A DNA stretch of 64,000 bases from assembly GCF_900312745.1 (NCBI RefSeq), contig NZ_OMPD01000014.1, forward strand, positions 1,984,001-2,048,000, in the 5' to 3' direction. The notes under the pieces were generated by a model that was not told the DNA's origin, did no database searches, and was given only the letters and a program-made list of their open reading frames with translations. The position numbers and the translations under genes are program-made. Positions within the stretch are counted from its first letter, which is position 1; each line of letters begins with the position of its first letter. Shown piece after piece: positions 32,600-40,840 of this stretch. The stretch is from Aquimarina sp. AU58 (GTDB lineage: Bacteria; Bacteroidota; Bacteroidia; Flavobacteriales; Flavobacteriaceae).

Positions 32600-33277
32600 A
32601 TGAAAAAAACAATTTTTAAAACTCTTTCTGTTTTAATACTGGCTATCTTTATAAGTAGTTGCGAAACCGACGATGGTACTCTTGATACTACCCAGGAGCA
32701 ATCAAAAGATATGATAACCGATAACGCTACTACCAAGATGCGACCTTTTGATGATCCTTTCTTTAAAATCGATGGATTTGACGGCCCTTATGATGTAATT
32801 AATGGAGAATATGTACCTCATGTAGGGACTTATGTAAGGGTAACGGCAAAGAATCCTTTTGGGTTTTGGAAAACTTCAGGATGTTTTAAGCAAGTAGGGG
32901 TACGATTTCTTAGAACAAATAAAGAAAAAGGTTCAATTACACATTATGTAAAAAGAGCAGAAGGAGGATTTAACAGTGTTGGACGTAATTTTATTGCAAT
33001 TCCTGTAGTATCACCACCGCCACCTCCACCGCCATGCCCTACCAGTGAACATACCAAAATGAGACAAAGTTTTTCTAAATATGCTGCAGCCAGTAATTAT
33101 GACGAGAGATATACATATAACTGGACAGTAGTAAATAAAGGAAATACATACCACGGAACAGGAAGTAGTATTAGACTGCGAGGTTATGGGAACTTTAATG
33201 TTACACTTGCTATTGCCCAGGATGGTTGTACTACCCAATCCAGAACCCAAAACTTTTATGTAAATATAGGAAGGTAA
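32600..33277 (+). CDS. Tandem lipoprotein 1, unknown function
   Basis: 225 residues: lipobox ISSCETDD at about 20-26, an Asp/Glu-rich spacer, a central about 100-residue domain (GFWKTSGCFKQVGVRF), a proline hinge VVSPPPPPPPCP, and a C-terminal about 78-residue PKD/Ig-like domain (CPTSEHTKMRQSF, YTYNWTVVNKGNTYHGTG, LRGYGNFNVTLAI, GCTTQSRTQNF). The C-terminal pair of cysteines could form a disulphide. Predicted surface or periplasmic lipoprotein. No recognised family. Confidence 0.8.
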   Translation: MKKTIFKTLSVLILAIFISSCETDDGTLDTTQEQSKDMITDNATTKMRPFDDPFFKIDGFDGPYDVINGEYVPHVGTYVRVTAKNPFGFWKTSGCFKQVGVRFLRTNKEKGSITHYVKRAEGGFNSVGRNFIAIPVVSPPPPPPPCPTSEHTKMRQSFSKYAAASNYDERYTYNWTVVNKGNTYHGTGSSIRLRGYGNFNVTLAIAQDGCTTQSRTQNFYVNIGR

Positions 33278-33422
33278 TTAAAAAGTAGTCTCATCATCGA
33301 CTTTGAGTCATAAGCATATAGAATAGATATATCTAATGTAGTATGACTGTGACTTGCTATGCTTTGTATCGAGTATCCTAATTATTTACAATCACACATT
33401 TAATTTATAAAAACAACAAATC

Positions 33423-34142
33423 ATGAAAAAAAGAATTTTTAAAATTGCTTCAATGCTAATGCTAACCATCTTTATTGGTAGTTGTGAAAAAGAAGATAGC
33501 AATCTTGATATTTATGATCAAGAGATGAAGGAAATTCCTTCAGAAACCGATTCACATAGAAAAAATGAGAATAATAAAGTTACAAATGATGCAGTTAATA
33601 AGTCTTCTAAATTATGGAAAATTCTGAAATATGTACCAGGTAAAGTTATTGTTGAAAATGGACAAACTATTCCGGAAGTAGGTGTTGATATATTTGCAGA
33701 AGGATATCACCCTAATTTTCTTTTTTGGTTAGTAGACGGCTGTTTTGAAATTGTAGGGTCTGACGAAGAACAAAAGGTAACAATCAAAAGAGTCAATAAA
33801 AATGAGGGAAATATTTATTATACATATATGGAAAATAATAGTATCATGGCAAGTCATAGAAAGTTTGTTGCTATTCCCCCAGACCATTCTTCAACACCAT
33901 GTCCTACCAGTGAACATACCAAAATGAGAAAGAGTTTTAAAGTATGGGTTGGTGCTAATAACTATGATGAAAACTACACCTTTACCTGGACTGTTAACCA
34001 CAAAGGAAATCAATATACCGAAACAGGACGAAATGTAAGACTGCGAGGTTTTGGAAATTTTAATGTCACGCTTAATGTTTCTCACAATGGATGTACTGTA
34101 CAAACCAGGACTCAAAATTTTAAAGTGGATATCGGAAGGTAA
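33423..34142 (+). CDS. Tandem lipoprotein 2, unknown function
   Basis: 239 residues with the same order as copy 1: lipobox GSCEKEDS, polar linker, central domain (FWLVDGCFEIVGSDEEQKVT, KRVNKNEGNIYYTYMENN), and C-terminal PKD-like domain (CPTSEHTKMRKSFKVW, YTFTWTVNHKGNQYTETG, LRGFGNFNVTLNVS, GCTVQTRTQNFKVDIGR). It lacks the poly-proline hinge. Closest to copy 1 in the C-terminal domain. Confidence 0.8.
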   Translation: MKKRIFKIASMLMLTIFIGSCEKEDSNLDIYDQEMKEIPSETDSHRKNENNKVTNDAVNKSSKLWKILKYVPGKVIVENGQTIPEVGVDIFAEGYHPNFLFWLVDGCFEIVGSDEEQKVTIKRVNKNEGNIYYTYMENNSIMASHRKFVAIPPDHSSTPCPTSEHTKMRKSFKVWVGANNYDENYTFTWTVNHKGNQYTETGRNVRLRGFGNFNVTLNVSHNGCTVQTRTQNFKVDIGR

Positions 34143-34285
34143 TTAAAAAGCAGTCTCGTCTTCGACTTTGAATCCTAAGTATATAAAATAGGTATATCTA
34201 ATATAGTATGACTATGATTCACTATGCTTTGTATCGAGTATCCTAATTATTTACAATCACACATTTAACTTATAAAATACAAATC

Positions 34286-34993
34286 ATGAAAAAAACAATT
34301 TTTAAAGTAATTACTATGGTAATGCTGGCAACTTTTATGAGTAGTTGCGAGAGTGATGATAATACTCTTGATGGTCTTGAAGGAGAATCAAAAAATATAC
34401 CTGTAGAGACTTCTACAATAGATAAATCTGCTACAAAAGCAGCTAATGGTTGCCATAACTGGAGTATTAAAAGATATGAAGGTCCTATGTGGATGGATTT
34501 TAGGACCCGAAAAGTATATCCTTATGTAAACACGATCACAATTGCCGAGGCAAATTGTGATGGAGTCTGGGAGGCTACCGGAGGTTTTAAAATTATTGAT
34601 AATACCCATAATAAAAGAACAGTACGGGTTAAAAGAATCAATAAGAACGAAGGCAAGCTTTTTTTTATTACCAGCAATGGTGGCTATTCTGTTCTTACTT
34701 TTGATGCTTTTATTTACCCAGATATTACAGACCCTACAGCTCCATGCCCTACTAGCGAGCATACCAAAATGAAACGAACAGGAAGAAGAACCCTTTATGC
34801 AGAGAATTATAAGGGATATTATACCTACAAGTGGACTATCGTTAATAGGGGGAATACGTATTATGAAACAGGAAGAACTATTACATTACGTATTGGAAGT
34901 TCGGATGTAACCCTTACGGTATCCAAGAAGGATTGTGCTACACAAACAAGTGTTCGAAAAAACTTTTTTATCGATGCTAATCCTAATAATTAA
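34286..34993 (+). CDS. Tandem lipoprotein 3, unknown function
   Basis: 235 residues with lipobox MSSCESDD, a central domain (GVWEATGGFKIIDNTHNKRT, RVKRINKNEGKLFFITSNGG) and the C-terminal domain (CPTSEHTKMKRTGRR, YTYKWTIVNRGNTYYETG, LTVSKKDCATQTS). Shares leader and signal sequence (TIFKVITMVMLATFMSSC) almost exactly with copy 4, and the C-terminal part with the rest. Function unknown. Confidence 0.8.
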   Translation: MKKTIFKVITMVMLATFMSSCESDDNTLDGLEGESKNIPVETSTIDKSATKAANGCHNWSIKRYEGPMWMDFRTRKVYPYVNTITIAEANCDGVWEATGGFKIIDNTHNKRTVRVKRINKNEGKLFFITSNGGYSVLTFDAFIYPDITDPTAPCPTSEHTKMKRTGRRTLYAENYKGYYTYKWTIVNRGNTYYETGRTITLRIGSSDVTLTVSKKDCATQTSVRKNFFIDANPNN

Positions 34994-35017
34994 TACTATA
35001 GATCGGTTTAAAAAAAT

Positions 35018-35121
35018 AAAAAGAGGCCTCTGAAAAGGTAATTCTAAGACTAAATTGTCAGTCTGAGTTTATCGAAGGGCTCTGCTTGACATTGAAAATA
35101 CTATTTTCAGACCTCTTTTTT
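35018..35121 (+). terminator. Terminator stem of lipoprotein 3 split by an inserted repeat
   Basis: Arms AAAAAGAGGCCTCTGAAAA (35018-35036) and TTTTCAGACCTCTTTTT (35104-35120) pair over about 16 bp with a small bulge and a T-run after the right arm. The 67-base loop contains GTCAGTCTGAGTTTATCGAA, related to the dispersed repeat at 32090. So a terminator appears to carry an inserted repeat in its loop. Confidence 0.6.
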
Positions 35122-35241
35122 ATTTCAATAATTGATTAGTAGCTAGGTATGTCTAATGCAGTATAGCCATGGCTTGCTATCTCTTGTATTGAGGATTCTA
35201 ATTATTTACAATTACACACCTAATTCATAAAACAACAAATC

Positions 35242-35955
35242 ATGAAAAAAACAATTTTTAAAGTAATTACTATTGTAATGCTGGCAACCTTTATTAGTAG
35301 TTGCGAGACAGATGATGGTACTCTTGATAATCTCGAAGGAGAATCAAAGAGCTTATTAACAGAAAATCAGTCAGAAGGTTATCTTAATGACAATGCCAAC
35401 GAAGCAATGTCCCAAACCGACCCTGTTTATTTTAGGATTATAAGCTATGACAACCCTAATGGAAAAGCCTATTCGATTATAGACGGAAAAATCATAGTAT
35501 ACGTAGGAACATATATAACTGCAGAAGCAGAAGGCCCTGGATATTGGAAAGTTACTGGAGATTTTAAGATTATAGGAGACCCTACCAAAAGGAGAGTGCG
35601 AATTCTTCGAACTGGTAGAAAAGCTTCGTCTATGATATATATGTATCCAGTACCAAGTGGAGAGGCTGGTACTGTACGTACTTTTGTAGAAGTTCCATCA
35701 TCGGTTCCACCTACAGCTTCATGCCCAAGCAGCGGACATACAATGATAGAGCAAATTTTTAATTCTGTTCTTGATGCCAAGAATTATAATACGAAGTATA
35801 CCTATAAGTGGAAAGTTGTTCATAACGGCCGTACCACTTATAAAACAGGACGAAGTGTTTTGTTAAGTAAAGGAGGATCTACCGTTACCCTTTCTGTATC
35901 TAAAAATGGATGCACCACTCAGTCAAGTGGACCTAAAAACTACTTTGTTAGATAA
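35242..35955 (+). CDS. Tandem lipoprotein 4, unknown function
   Basis: 237 residues with lipobox ISSCETDD, central domain (GYWKVTGDFKIIGDPTKRRV), and the C-terminal PKD-like domain, here more diverged (CPSSGHTMIEQIFNSV, YTYKWKVVHNGRTTYKTG, LSVSKNGCTTQSSGPKNY). Last copy of the array, followed by a strong terminator at 35995. Confidence 0.8.
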   Translation: MKKTIFKVITIVMLATFISSCETDDGTLDNLEGESKSLLTENQSEGYLNDNANEAMSQTDPVYFRIISYDNPNGKAYSIIDGKIIVYVGTYITAEAEGPGYWKVTGDFKIIGDPTKRRVRILRTGRKASSMIYMYPVPSGEAGTVRTFVEVPSSVPPTASCPSSGHTMIEQIFNSVLDAKNYNTKYTYKWKVVHNGRTTYKTGRSVLLSKGGSTVTLSVSKNGCTTQSSGPKNYFVR

Positions 35956-35994
35956 GAGTAGTCTAAATTTGATGTAAACAAAAATTACCCTATT

Positions 35995-36025
35995 AAACAG
36001 GCTGCCTTTTTAGACAGCCTGTTTT
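35995..36025. terminator. Rho-independent terminator closing the lipoprotein array
   Basis: AAACAGGCTG-CCTTTTTAGA-CAGCCTGTTTT, a 10-bp stem with a T-run on the plus strand. The convergent aminotransferase gene ends at 36062. Confidence 0.85.
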
Positions 36026-36061
36026 GATTGTTTTAATACTAAAATTATGACAGGCAGACTG

Positions 36062-37183
36062 CTATGATAAATTAAACCGTTCTTTTAGAGCTTGTTTAAC
36101 GCGTTCTAAACCCGCCAGGATATATTCTTTGCGTTCTCCAATCCCTATTCTGAAATGATGGTCCATCCCATAACAATCTCCTGCCAAAATAAATACACTT
36201 TTTTCTGTTCGTAACCATTCTGCCAGTTCGGTAGAATTAATATCTAAATTGTATTTTATAAATAACATTCCGCCGCTTTTTGGGGGTACATATTCAAATA
36301 AATCCCCATATTGATCGAGCCATTGCTTTACTACTATTAAGTTTTCATTAAGCATGGTTCTGTTTCGGGTTAATATTTCTTTACGTTTTTCGGGTCTTAA
36401 TGCGATCTCACCAATATAATGACTCATAATACCTGCAGTAATAGAGGTATAATCATGGTATGCCCATGTATCTGCAATCAGTGTTTCTGGCCCTATTAAC
36501 CACCCTAAACGTAATCCGGGGAGGGCATAGGCTTTAGATAACCCACCATTAACCATAACTTTGTCATACATCCCAATAAAACTTTCGATAATTTCTCCGT
36601 TTAATTCGGCTCCGCGATATACTTCATCACAATATACCCAGGCATCTACACGCTTTGCGATAGTTACAATTTCCTGCATTTCTTCAGAAGAAAGTGTGTA
36701 TCCTGTTGGGTTATTGGGATTACATATTGCAATCATTTTTGTTTTTGAAGTGACCAAAGCTTTTAATTCTTCGATATCTGGTTTCCACTTGTTTTCTTCA
36801 CGTAAATGAAATGCCTTGGGAATACATCCCATTTCTTCGGCAATACCCCAAATCTGCATATAGTTGGGGACCATCATAACCACTTCATCTCCTTTTTCTA
36901 ATAAAGTATGACAAGCAATAAAATTTGCTTCAGAAGAGCCATTGGTTACTAATACATTTTCTTCATTAGCCCCGTTATACATTGCACTAATCCTTTTGCG
37001 TAATGGGATAGAACCGTTGGTTTGCCCATATCCTAAAACAGTATTGGTAAGTGTATCTATCTGATCTTGCTCTAATAGCTCATTAAGCGTATAAGGATGA
37101 AAACCACTTTCGGTAAGATTGTAATCTACTGTGTTTTCAAATAGGGATTGTACTCTTTCGAGCTCAAAAATTGGAATATTCAT
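36062..37183 (-). CDS. Fold-type I PLP aminotransferase (class I/II)
   Basis: 373 residues with GSIPLRKRISAMY, the phosphate/pyridine region TNGSSEANFIACHTLL, NPNNPTGYTLS, an aspartate in WVYCDEVYRG, and the Schiff-base lysine in NGGLSKAYALPGLRLGW (about residue 215). It resembles subgroup I aminotransferases or cysteine-S-conjugate beta-lyase-type enzymes; substrate unclear. It is the last gene of an operon, four bp after the cyclodeaminase gene. Confidence 0.92.
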   Translation of the reverse strand: MNIPIFELERVQSLFENTVDYNLTESGFHPYTLNELLEQDQIDTLTNTVLGYGQTNGSIPLRKRISAMYNGANEENVLVTNGSSEANFIACHTLLEKGDEVVMMVPNYMQIWGIAEEMGCIPKAFHLREENKWKPDIEELKALVTSKTKMIAICNPNNPTGYTLSSEEMQEIVTIAKRVDAWVYCDEVYRGAELNGEIIESFIGMYDKVMVNGGLSKAYALPGLRLGWLIGPETLIADTWAYHDYTSITAGIMSHYIGEIALRPEKRKEILTRNRTMLNENLIVVKQWLDQYGDLFEYVPPKSGGMLFIKYNLDINSTELAEWLRTEKSVFILAGDCYGMDHHFRIGIGERKEYILAGLERVKQALKERFNLS

Positions 37184-37187
37184 TCTA

Positions 37188-38144
37188 TTATATTTTAGTA
37201 TTCATGTATGTTTTATAAACAGCTTTTGCAATCATTATATCTTGTACTGCAACTCCTGTAAGGTCTACTATTGTTATTTGTTGATCATCGGTGCGTTGTA
37301 AAGCGGGATCCTGAATTGCACTACCAAGCTCAATGATTTTTTCTTCGGAAATTGCACCATCTTTAATGGCACGATATATTTCGCCTCTACTTTTACTTTG
37401 CGGAATACTATCTGCAATAACGATATCTGCTTTTTGAAGCACTTCACTATCAAGTTCCTGCTTATCCGAAGTATCAGAGCCTACCGCAGTGATATGAGTT
37501 CCCGGCAAGATATCTCTTGCATCGAGCAGTGCAACTTCAGAAGGAGTAGTGGTAACAATTAAGGTACTATTTTTTGCTACATCTGCTGGAGTTTTAGCAA
37601 TGTAGATATCAAAATCAGTACTTAATTCTGCTTTAAACTTCTCTGCATTTTCGAGTGTTCTTCCCCATACCCATACGGTTTTACAAGGATTGTTTTTCTG
37701 CAGAAATTGCAACTGTAATTTGGCCTGTATCCCGGTACCTATAATACCAATGGCGTTTATTTTTTTTGGAGCAAAATATGTAGCTGCCAGAGCACCTGCT
37801 GCTGCAGTTCGAATATCGGTAAGGTACCCCTCGTCTAATAAAATGGCTACGGGCTGCCCTGTTTTTTGACTAAATATGAGCATCATTCCCTGACTGGAAG
37901 CTATTCCTAATTTTGAATTGTTATAAAAACCAGAGGCAATTTTGATAACATAAAAATCATCATTCTTTATATATCCATATTTAATATGTACATCTCCGGG
38001 AGGATCTTCAAATAGTAATTCACCTATAGGAGGAACCACCGTTTTACCATTACTGTAGTGTATAAAACCTTCTTCCATAGCCGCAACTACATCTAATGAT
38101 TGTATACTTTCTTTAATGTCTTTCAGATTAATAATAGTCGCCAT
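37188..38144 (-). CDS. Ornithine-cyclodeaminase/mu-crystallin family dehydrogenase
   Basis: 318 residues. The NAD-binding Rossmann motif IGIIGTGIQAKLQLQF (about 133-148) and the pattern EGYLTDIRTAAAGALAATYF belong to the OCD/mu-crystallin family, whose members convert ornithine to proline or reduce cyclic imino acids. Its 5' end overlaps the dehydratase gene by 17 bp, so translation is probably coupled. The pairing of a serine/threonine-dehydratase-type gene with an OCD-type gene is as in ectoine-utilisation eutB/eutC clusters, but the ectoine hydrolase genes are absent here. Confidence 0.93.
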   Translation of the reverse strand: MATIINLKDIKESIQSLDVVAAMEEGFIHYSNGKTVVPPIGELLFEDPPGDVHIKYGYIKNDDFYVIKIASGFYNNSKLGIASSQGMMLIFSQKTGQPVAILLDEGYLTDIRTAAAGALAATYFAPKKINAIGIIGTGIQAKLQLQFLQKNNPCKTVWVWGRTLENAEKFKAELSTDFDIYIAKTPADVAKNSTLIVTTTPSEVALLDARDILPGTHITAVGSDTSDKQELDSEVLQKADIVIADSIPQSKSRGEIYRAIKDGAISEEKIIELGSAIQDPALQRTDDQQITIVDLTGVAVQDIMIAKAVYKTYMNTKI

Positions 38145-39093
38145 ATTTTACCATTATTTGGGTTAATAATTGATTATCTATTTTTTTCCCTGTTAGTACC
38201 AGAACCACATTTTTGCCATGATATGCTTTGCTTTGTAATAATGCTGCTACAGGTAAAGCAGCGGTAGGTTCAATTTCTACCTTATGATACTTCATTATAA
38301 AAGCAAGAGCTTTTTTAATATCCTCTTCTTCGATGACCTCAAAACCAGACAAGTATTTTTTGCAAATATCAAAGGTGATGGCGTTATTTTCAATTCCGCC
38401 CGCAGATGCATCTGCAATAGTGGATAAAGTACTTGGAGGAACGATACCATCTTGTTGTATCGACAAATACATTTCTGAAGCATTTTTGGGTTGACAGCCA
38501 ATGACTGAAACACTATCATTAGTACTAAAATATGTGCTTATCCCAGATGCCAATCCACCACCGCCAACAGGTGTTAAAATAGTATCTACTTCTGGTACTT
38601 GTTCTTCTATTTCAACAGCGATAGTACCTTGCCCTTTAATAATTTCAGGATCATTATAGGGGTGAATTAAAACACCGTTGATGTCTTTTACATAAGCTGT
38701 TGCTTTTTCTTCGGTTTCCAGACTATTTTCGCCATAGAAAATAACTCTCATCCTATATTGCTCAAGGGCTTTTATTTTTGCGTCACTTGTTTTCTTAGGA
38801 AGGAATAAAACACCTTTAAATCCAAATTTTTCTGAGGCATACCCAAATGCTGCAGCATGATTCCCGGTAGATGCTGCTACAAAAGTTTTGTCAAAAACAC
38901 TTTTGTCTAAACTACGTACTTTGGTAAGAACCCCTCGTATTTTAAACGATCCCGTATATTGTAAAAATTCCATTTTAAGAAAGACATTTGCCCCAGAAAT
39001 TTTACTTAATTCTGGAGAATACGCCATAGGTGTTCTATTCAAATCAGGCTTGCTGATTTTGTAAGCATCAATTATATCTGTAGCCCGTATCAT
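38128..39093 (-). CDS. Threonine/serine dehydratase-type PLP enzyme
   Basis: 321 residues of fold-type II: RTPMAYSPELSKISGANVFL, the PLP lysine in YTGSFKIRG (Lys51), STGNHAAAFGYASE, and the glycine loop TPVGGGGLASG. No regulatory (ACT) domain is present, consistent with a catabolic type. It overlaps the preceding ClpP-M28 gene by 4 bp (ATGA) and the OCD gene by 17 bp. Products of family members are 2-oxo acids and ammonia. Confidence 0.93.
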   Translation of the reverse strand: MIRATDIIDAYKISKPDLNRTPMAYSPELSKISGANVFLKMEFLQYTGSFKIRGVLTKVRSLDKSVFDKTFVAASTGNHAAAFGYASEKFGFKGVLFLPKKTSDAKIKALEQYRMRVIFYGENSLETEEKATAYVKDINGVLIHPYNDPEIIKGQGTIAVEIEEQVPEVDTILTPVGGGGLASGISTYFSTNDSVSVIGCQPKNASEMYLSIQQDGIVPPSTLSTIADASAGGIENNAITFDICKKYLSGFEVIEEEDIKKALAFIMKYHKVEIEPTAALPVAALLQSKAYHGKNVVLVLTGKKIDNQLLTQIMVKYGDYY

Positions 39094-40574
39094 TGTTTTG
39101 AATTTGGAAAATTTTGATCTATCGCTTCAATAGATTTCTGGATTAATTTTGCTACGTTTTTATAATATTCTGGATGTATCTCTTCGACATCATCGGTCGC
39201 CTGGTGATACCCTGGGTGATCTTCTTCGCTAAAAGTGATATTGGGAATTCCTTTCCTGAAAAAAGGACCATTATCAGAAGAAAACATCCAATAATCTTTG
39301 GTTTTGTCATCTGGATCATCATGACCATAAGAAACGGTTAACGGGCTATCTTTTGCAATACTTTCGATTATTGGTTTAAACTGTGGATAAGGGTAAGTAC
39401 CAACCACATATATTTCGTTTTTAGGATTGCGGCTAATCATATCCATATTGATATTGAGTTTGATATCTGATAACAAAACCGGCGGGTTATCTATAAAATG
39501 TTTAGAACCAAATAGCCCTAATTCTTCGGCATCAAAAGCAGCAAAAAGAATAGAATACTGAGGTTGGTTTTTAGAAAAATATTTAGCTAAGATCAATAGG
39601 GCAGAAGTACCAGATGCATTATCATCTGCACCATTGTATATCGTATCGTTTATAATACCAAGATGATCATAATGCGCCCCAATAACAATATATTTTTTGG
39701 GATACGTTTTTCCTTTTACATAACCTATAAAATTGGTACCTGCTCTCTCTTTTTTGGCTTTTCTATCTTTAAAAGTAAAGTGAGAATCGTAATCGGTATC
39801 TAATTTTTCTAAACCGATATTTTTAAAATACGATCTGATAAAATCTTGAGCTTTTTGATTATTTCCTGTACCTCTTCCCAGGTACTCATCTGATGATATT
39901 TGTTTTTGAATATCTAATAATTCGGTTGTTTCTATTCCCGAATCCGTTACTACATCATATTTTTTTATTTCGTTAGCTGTCATCCAGTGAATACTATCAG
40001 CGGGTGCAGCTTCTAAGGTATACCAATAAAATGCTGTAGGGATATTCATTTCGGTATAGTAGTTTACATATTTTTTATGCTCTTCATGATCTTTCGGAAA
40101 ATCTAATGCTACACTATCTTCTCCAGACCAGGAATGCACTCCTAGTTTTGCTGTAGCGTGAATATTTCGTTTTTCTCCTGCCAAAAACATATCTGTTCCT
40201 CCAGAAGCTACCATTCCGTTTTCGGGGATGTAAGTGTTTATATGGTGTTTCCTGATTTCGCGAGAAGCAAGAAGATTTATTTCATCGTCTATAGATCCCG
40301 AAACCTCTTCCATTACCAACGTGGTTACTTTTGGATTTTCGAACAGAACTTCTTTAATGTCATGTAGCGTATTAGAATAAATAACACCATTCATATATAG
40401 GGTGTCTTTGGTAGTTTGATTTTCTTTAAAATAGAATTCTGCTACTTGATCGCCTTCCATTTTCATCAATATCTTTTGCCCAAAAGATGAGGTATATAGA
40501 ATTTGGGGAAAGAAATACAAGGTAGCAACAGAAATAATGATAATTGTTGCAAATGCAATGATGACTCTTTTCAT
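39090..40574 (-). CDS. ClpP-like domain fused to M28 aminopeptidase
   Basis: 494 residues. An N-terminal hydrophobic anchor (VIIAFATIIIISVATLYFF). Residues about 40-210 resemble a periplasmic ClpP/SppA-type crotonase fold: NGVIYSN, ASGGTDMFLAGEKRNI (possible catalytic serine about 120) and LGVHSWSG (possible histidine). Residues about 225-490 are an M28 zinc peptidase: GAHYDHLG (about 298), GADDNASG, EELGLFGS, NMDMISRN and HPGYHQATDD provide the five ligands. M28 enzymes are dizinc aminopeptidases. The combination is unusual. First gene of the operon, overlap of 4 bp with the next. Confidence 0.85.
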   Translation of the reverse strand: MKRVIIAFATIIIISVATLYFFPQILYTSSFGQKILMKMEGDQVAEFYFKENQTTKDTLYMNGVIYSNTLHDIKEVLFENPKVTTLVMEEVSGSIDDEINLLASREIRKHHINTYIPENGMVASGGTDMFLAGEKRNIHATAKLGVHSWSGEDSVALDFPKDHEEHKKYVNYYTEMNIPTAFYWYTLEAAPADSIHWMTANEIKKYDVVTDSGIETTELLDIQKQISSDEYLGRGTGNNQKAQDFIRSYFKNIGLEKLDTDYDSHFTFKDRKAKKERAGTNFIGYVKGKTYPKKYIVIGAHYDHLGIINDTIYNGADDNASGTSALLILAKYFSKNQPQYSILFAAFDAEELGLFGSKHFIDNPPVLLSDIKLNINMDMISRNPKNEIYVVGTYPYPQFKPIIESIAKDSPLTVSYGHDDPDDKTKDYWMFSSDNGPFFRKGIPNITFSEEDHPGYHQATDDVEEIHPEYYKNVAKLIQKSIEAIDQNFPNSKQ

Positions 40575-40611
40575 AATAGTAATGTGTTAATTAATACTAG
40601 ATGTAATAAAA

Positions 40612-40670
40612 AAAAACCTCCGTACACCAAACCAACTTTTGTTGATTAAGGTATACGGAGGTTTTCCGTA
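40612..40670 (-). promoter_or_regulatory. Attenuator-like terminator/antiterminator leader
   Basis: In the transcript, AACCTCCGTATACC pairs with GGTGTACGGAGGTT followed by nine T: a strong terminator 38 bp before the ATG at 40574. A competing hairpin TACGGAAAACCTCCGTA (6-bp stem, minus strand of 40654-40670) uses the same CCTCCGTA, so only one of the two can form. Together with the tiny frame at 40702-40728 this looks like transcription attenuation. Confidence 0.65.
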
Positions 40671-40701
40671 AGAAATTCACTTGTCTTCCCGATGTTCTTC
40701 C

Positions 40702-40728
40702 TTAAGCTAAAAAACAAGAGTGTAACAT
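40702..40728 (-). CDS. Possible leader peptide MLHSCFLA
   Basis: A complete 8-residue frame, ATG to TAA, in the leader, about 18 bases after the predicted transcript start and 32 bases before the antiterminator. It ends TTAGCTTAA. There is no run of one amino acid, so the sensed signal is not obvious; Cys and His are the rarer residues. Confidence 0.35.
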   Translation of the reverse strand: MLHSCFLA

Positions 40729-40752
40729 ACTGTTACTATATTTCTACATATA

Positions 40753-40786
40753 CAAAGATAGAAAAAAAACAATTAAGTGTATACAA
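40753..40786 (-). promoter_or_regulatory. Bacteroidota-type promoter of the 40.5-36 kb operon
   Basis: On the minus strand TATCTTTG (40760-40753) matches TAnnTTTG exactly, and a TTG (40786-40784) lies 23 bp upstream, within the reported -33/-7 spacing. The predicted start is about 40746. Confidence 0.65.
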
Positions 40787-40840
40787 ATTAGAATTATAGC
40801 TTTTGAGTATCTACTTTGATAAGTGAAATTTTGTAGGACA

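Larger units (their letters stand above)
32540..35955 (+). repeat. Four-copy tandem gene cassette, leader plus lipoprotein gene
   Basis: Start codons at 32600, 33423, 34286 and 35242 (steps of 823, 863 and 956). Before copies 2, 3 and 4 lies a duplicated leader of about 90 bp beginning CTAATnnAGTATG or close to it, with TTGTATCGAGTATCCTAAT before copies 2 and 3 (diverged before copy 4) and TTATTTACAATCACACAT before copies 2 and 3; copy 1 has the 3' half. The extra ~93 bp before copy 4 equals the hairpin insert at 35018-35121. So the whole cassette, not just the gene, was duplicated. Confidence 0.85.
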
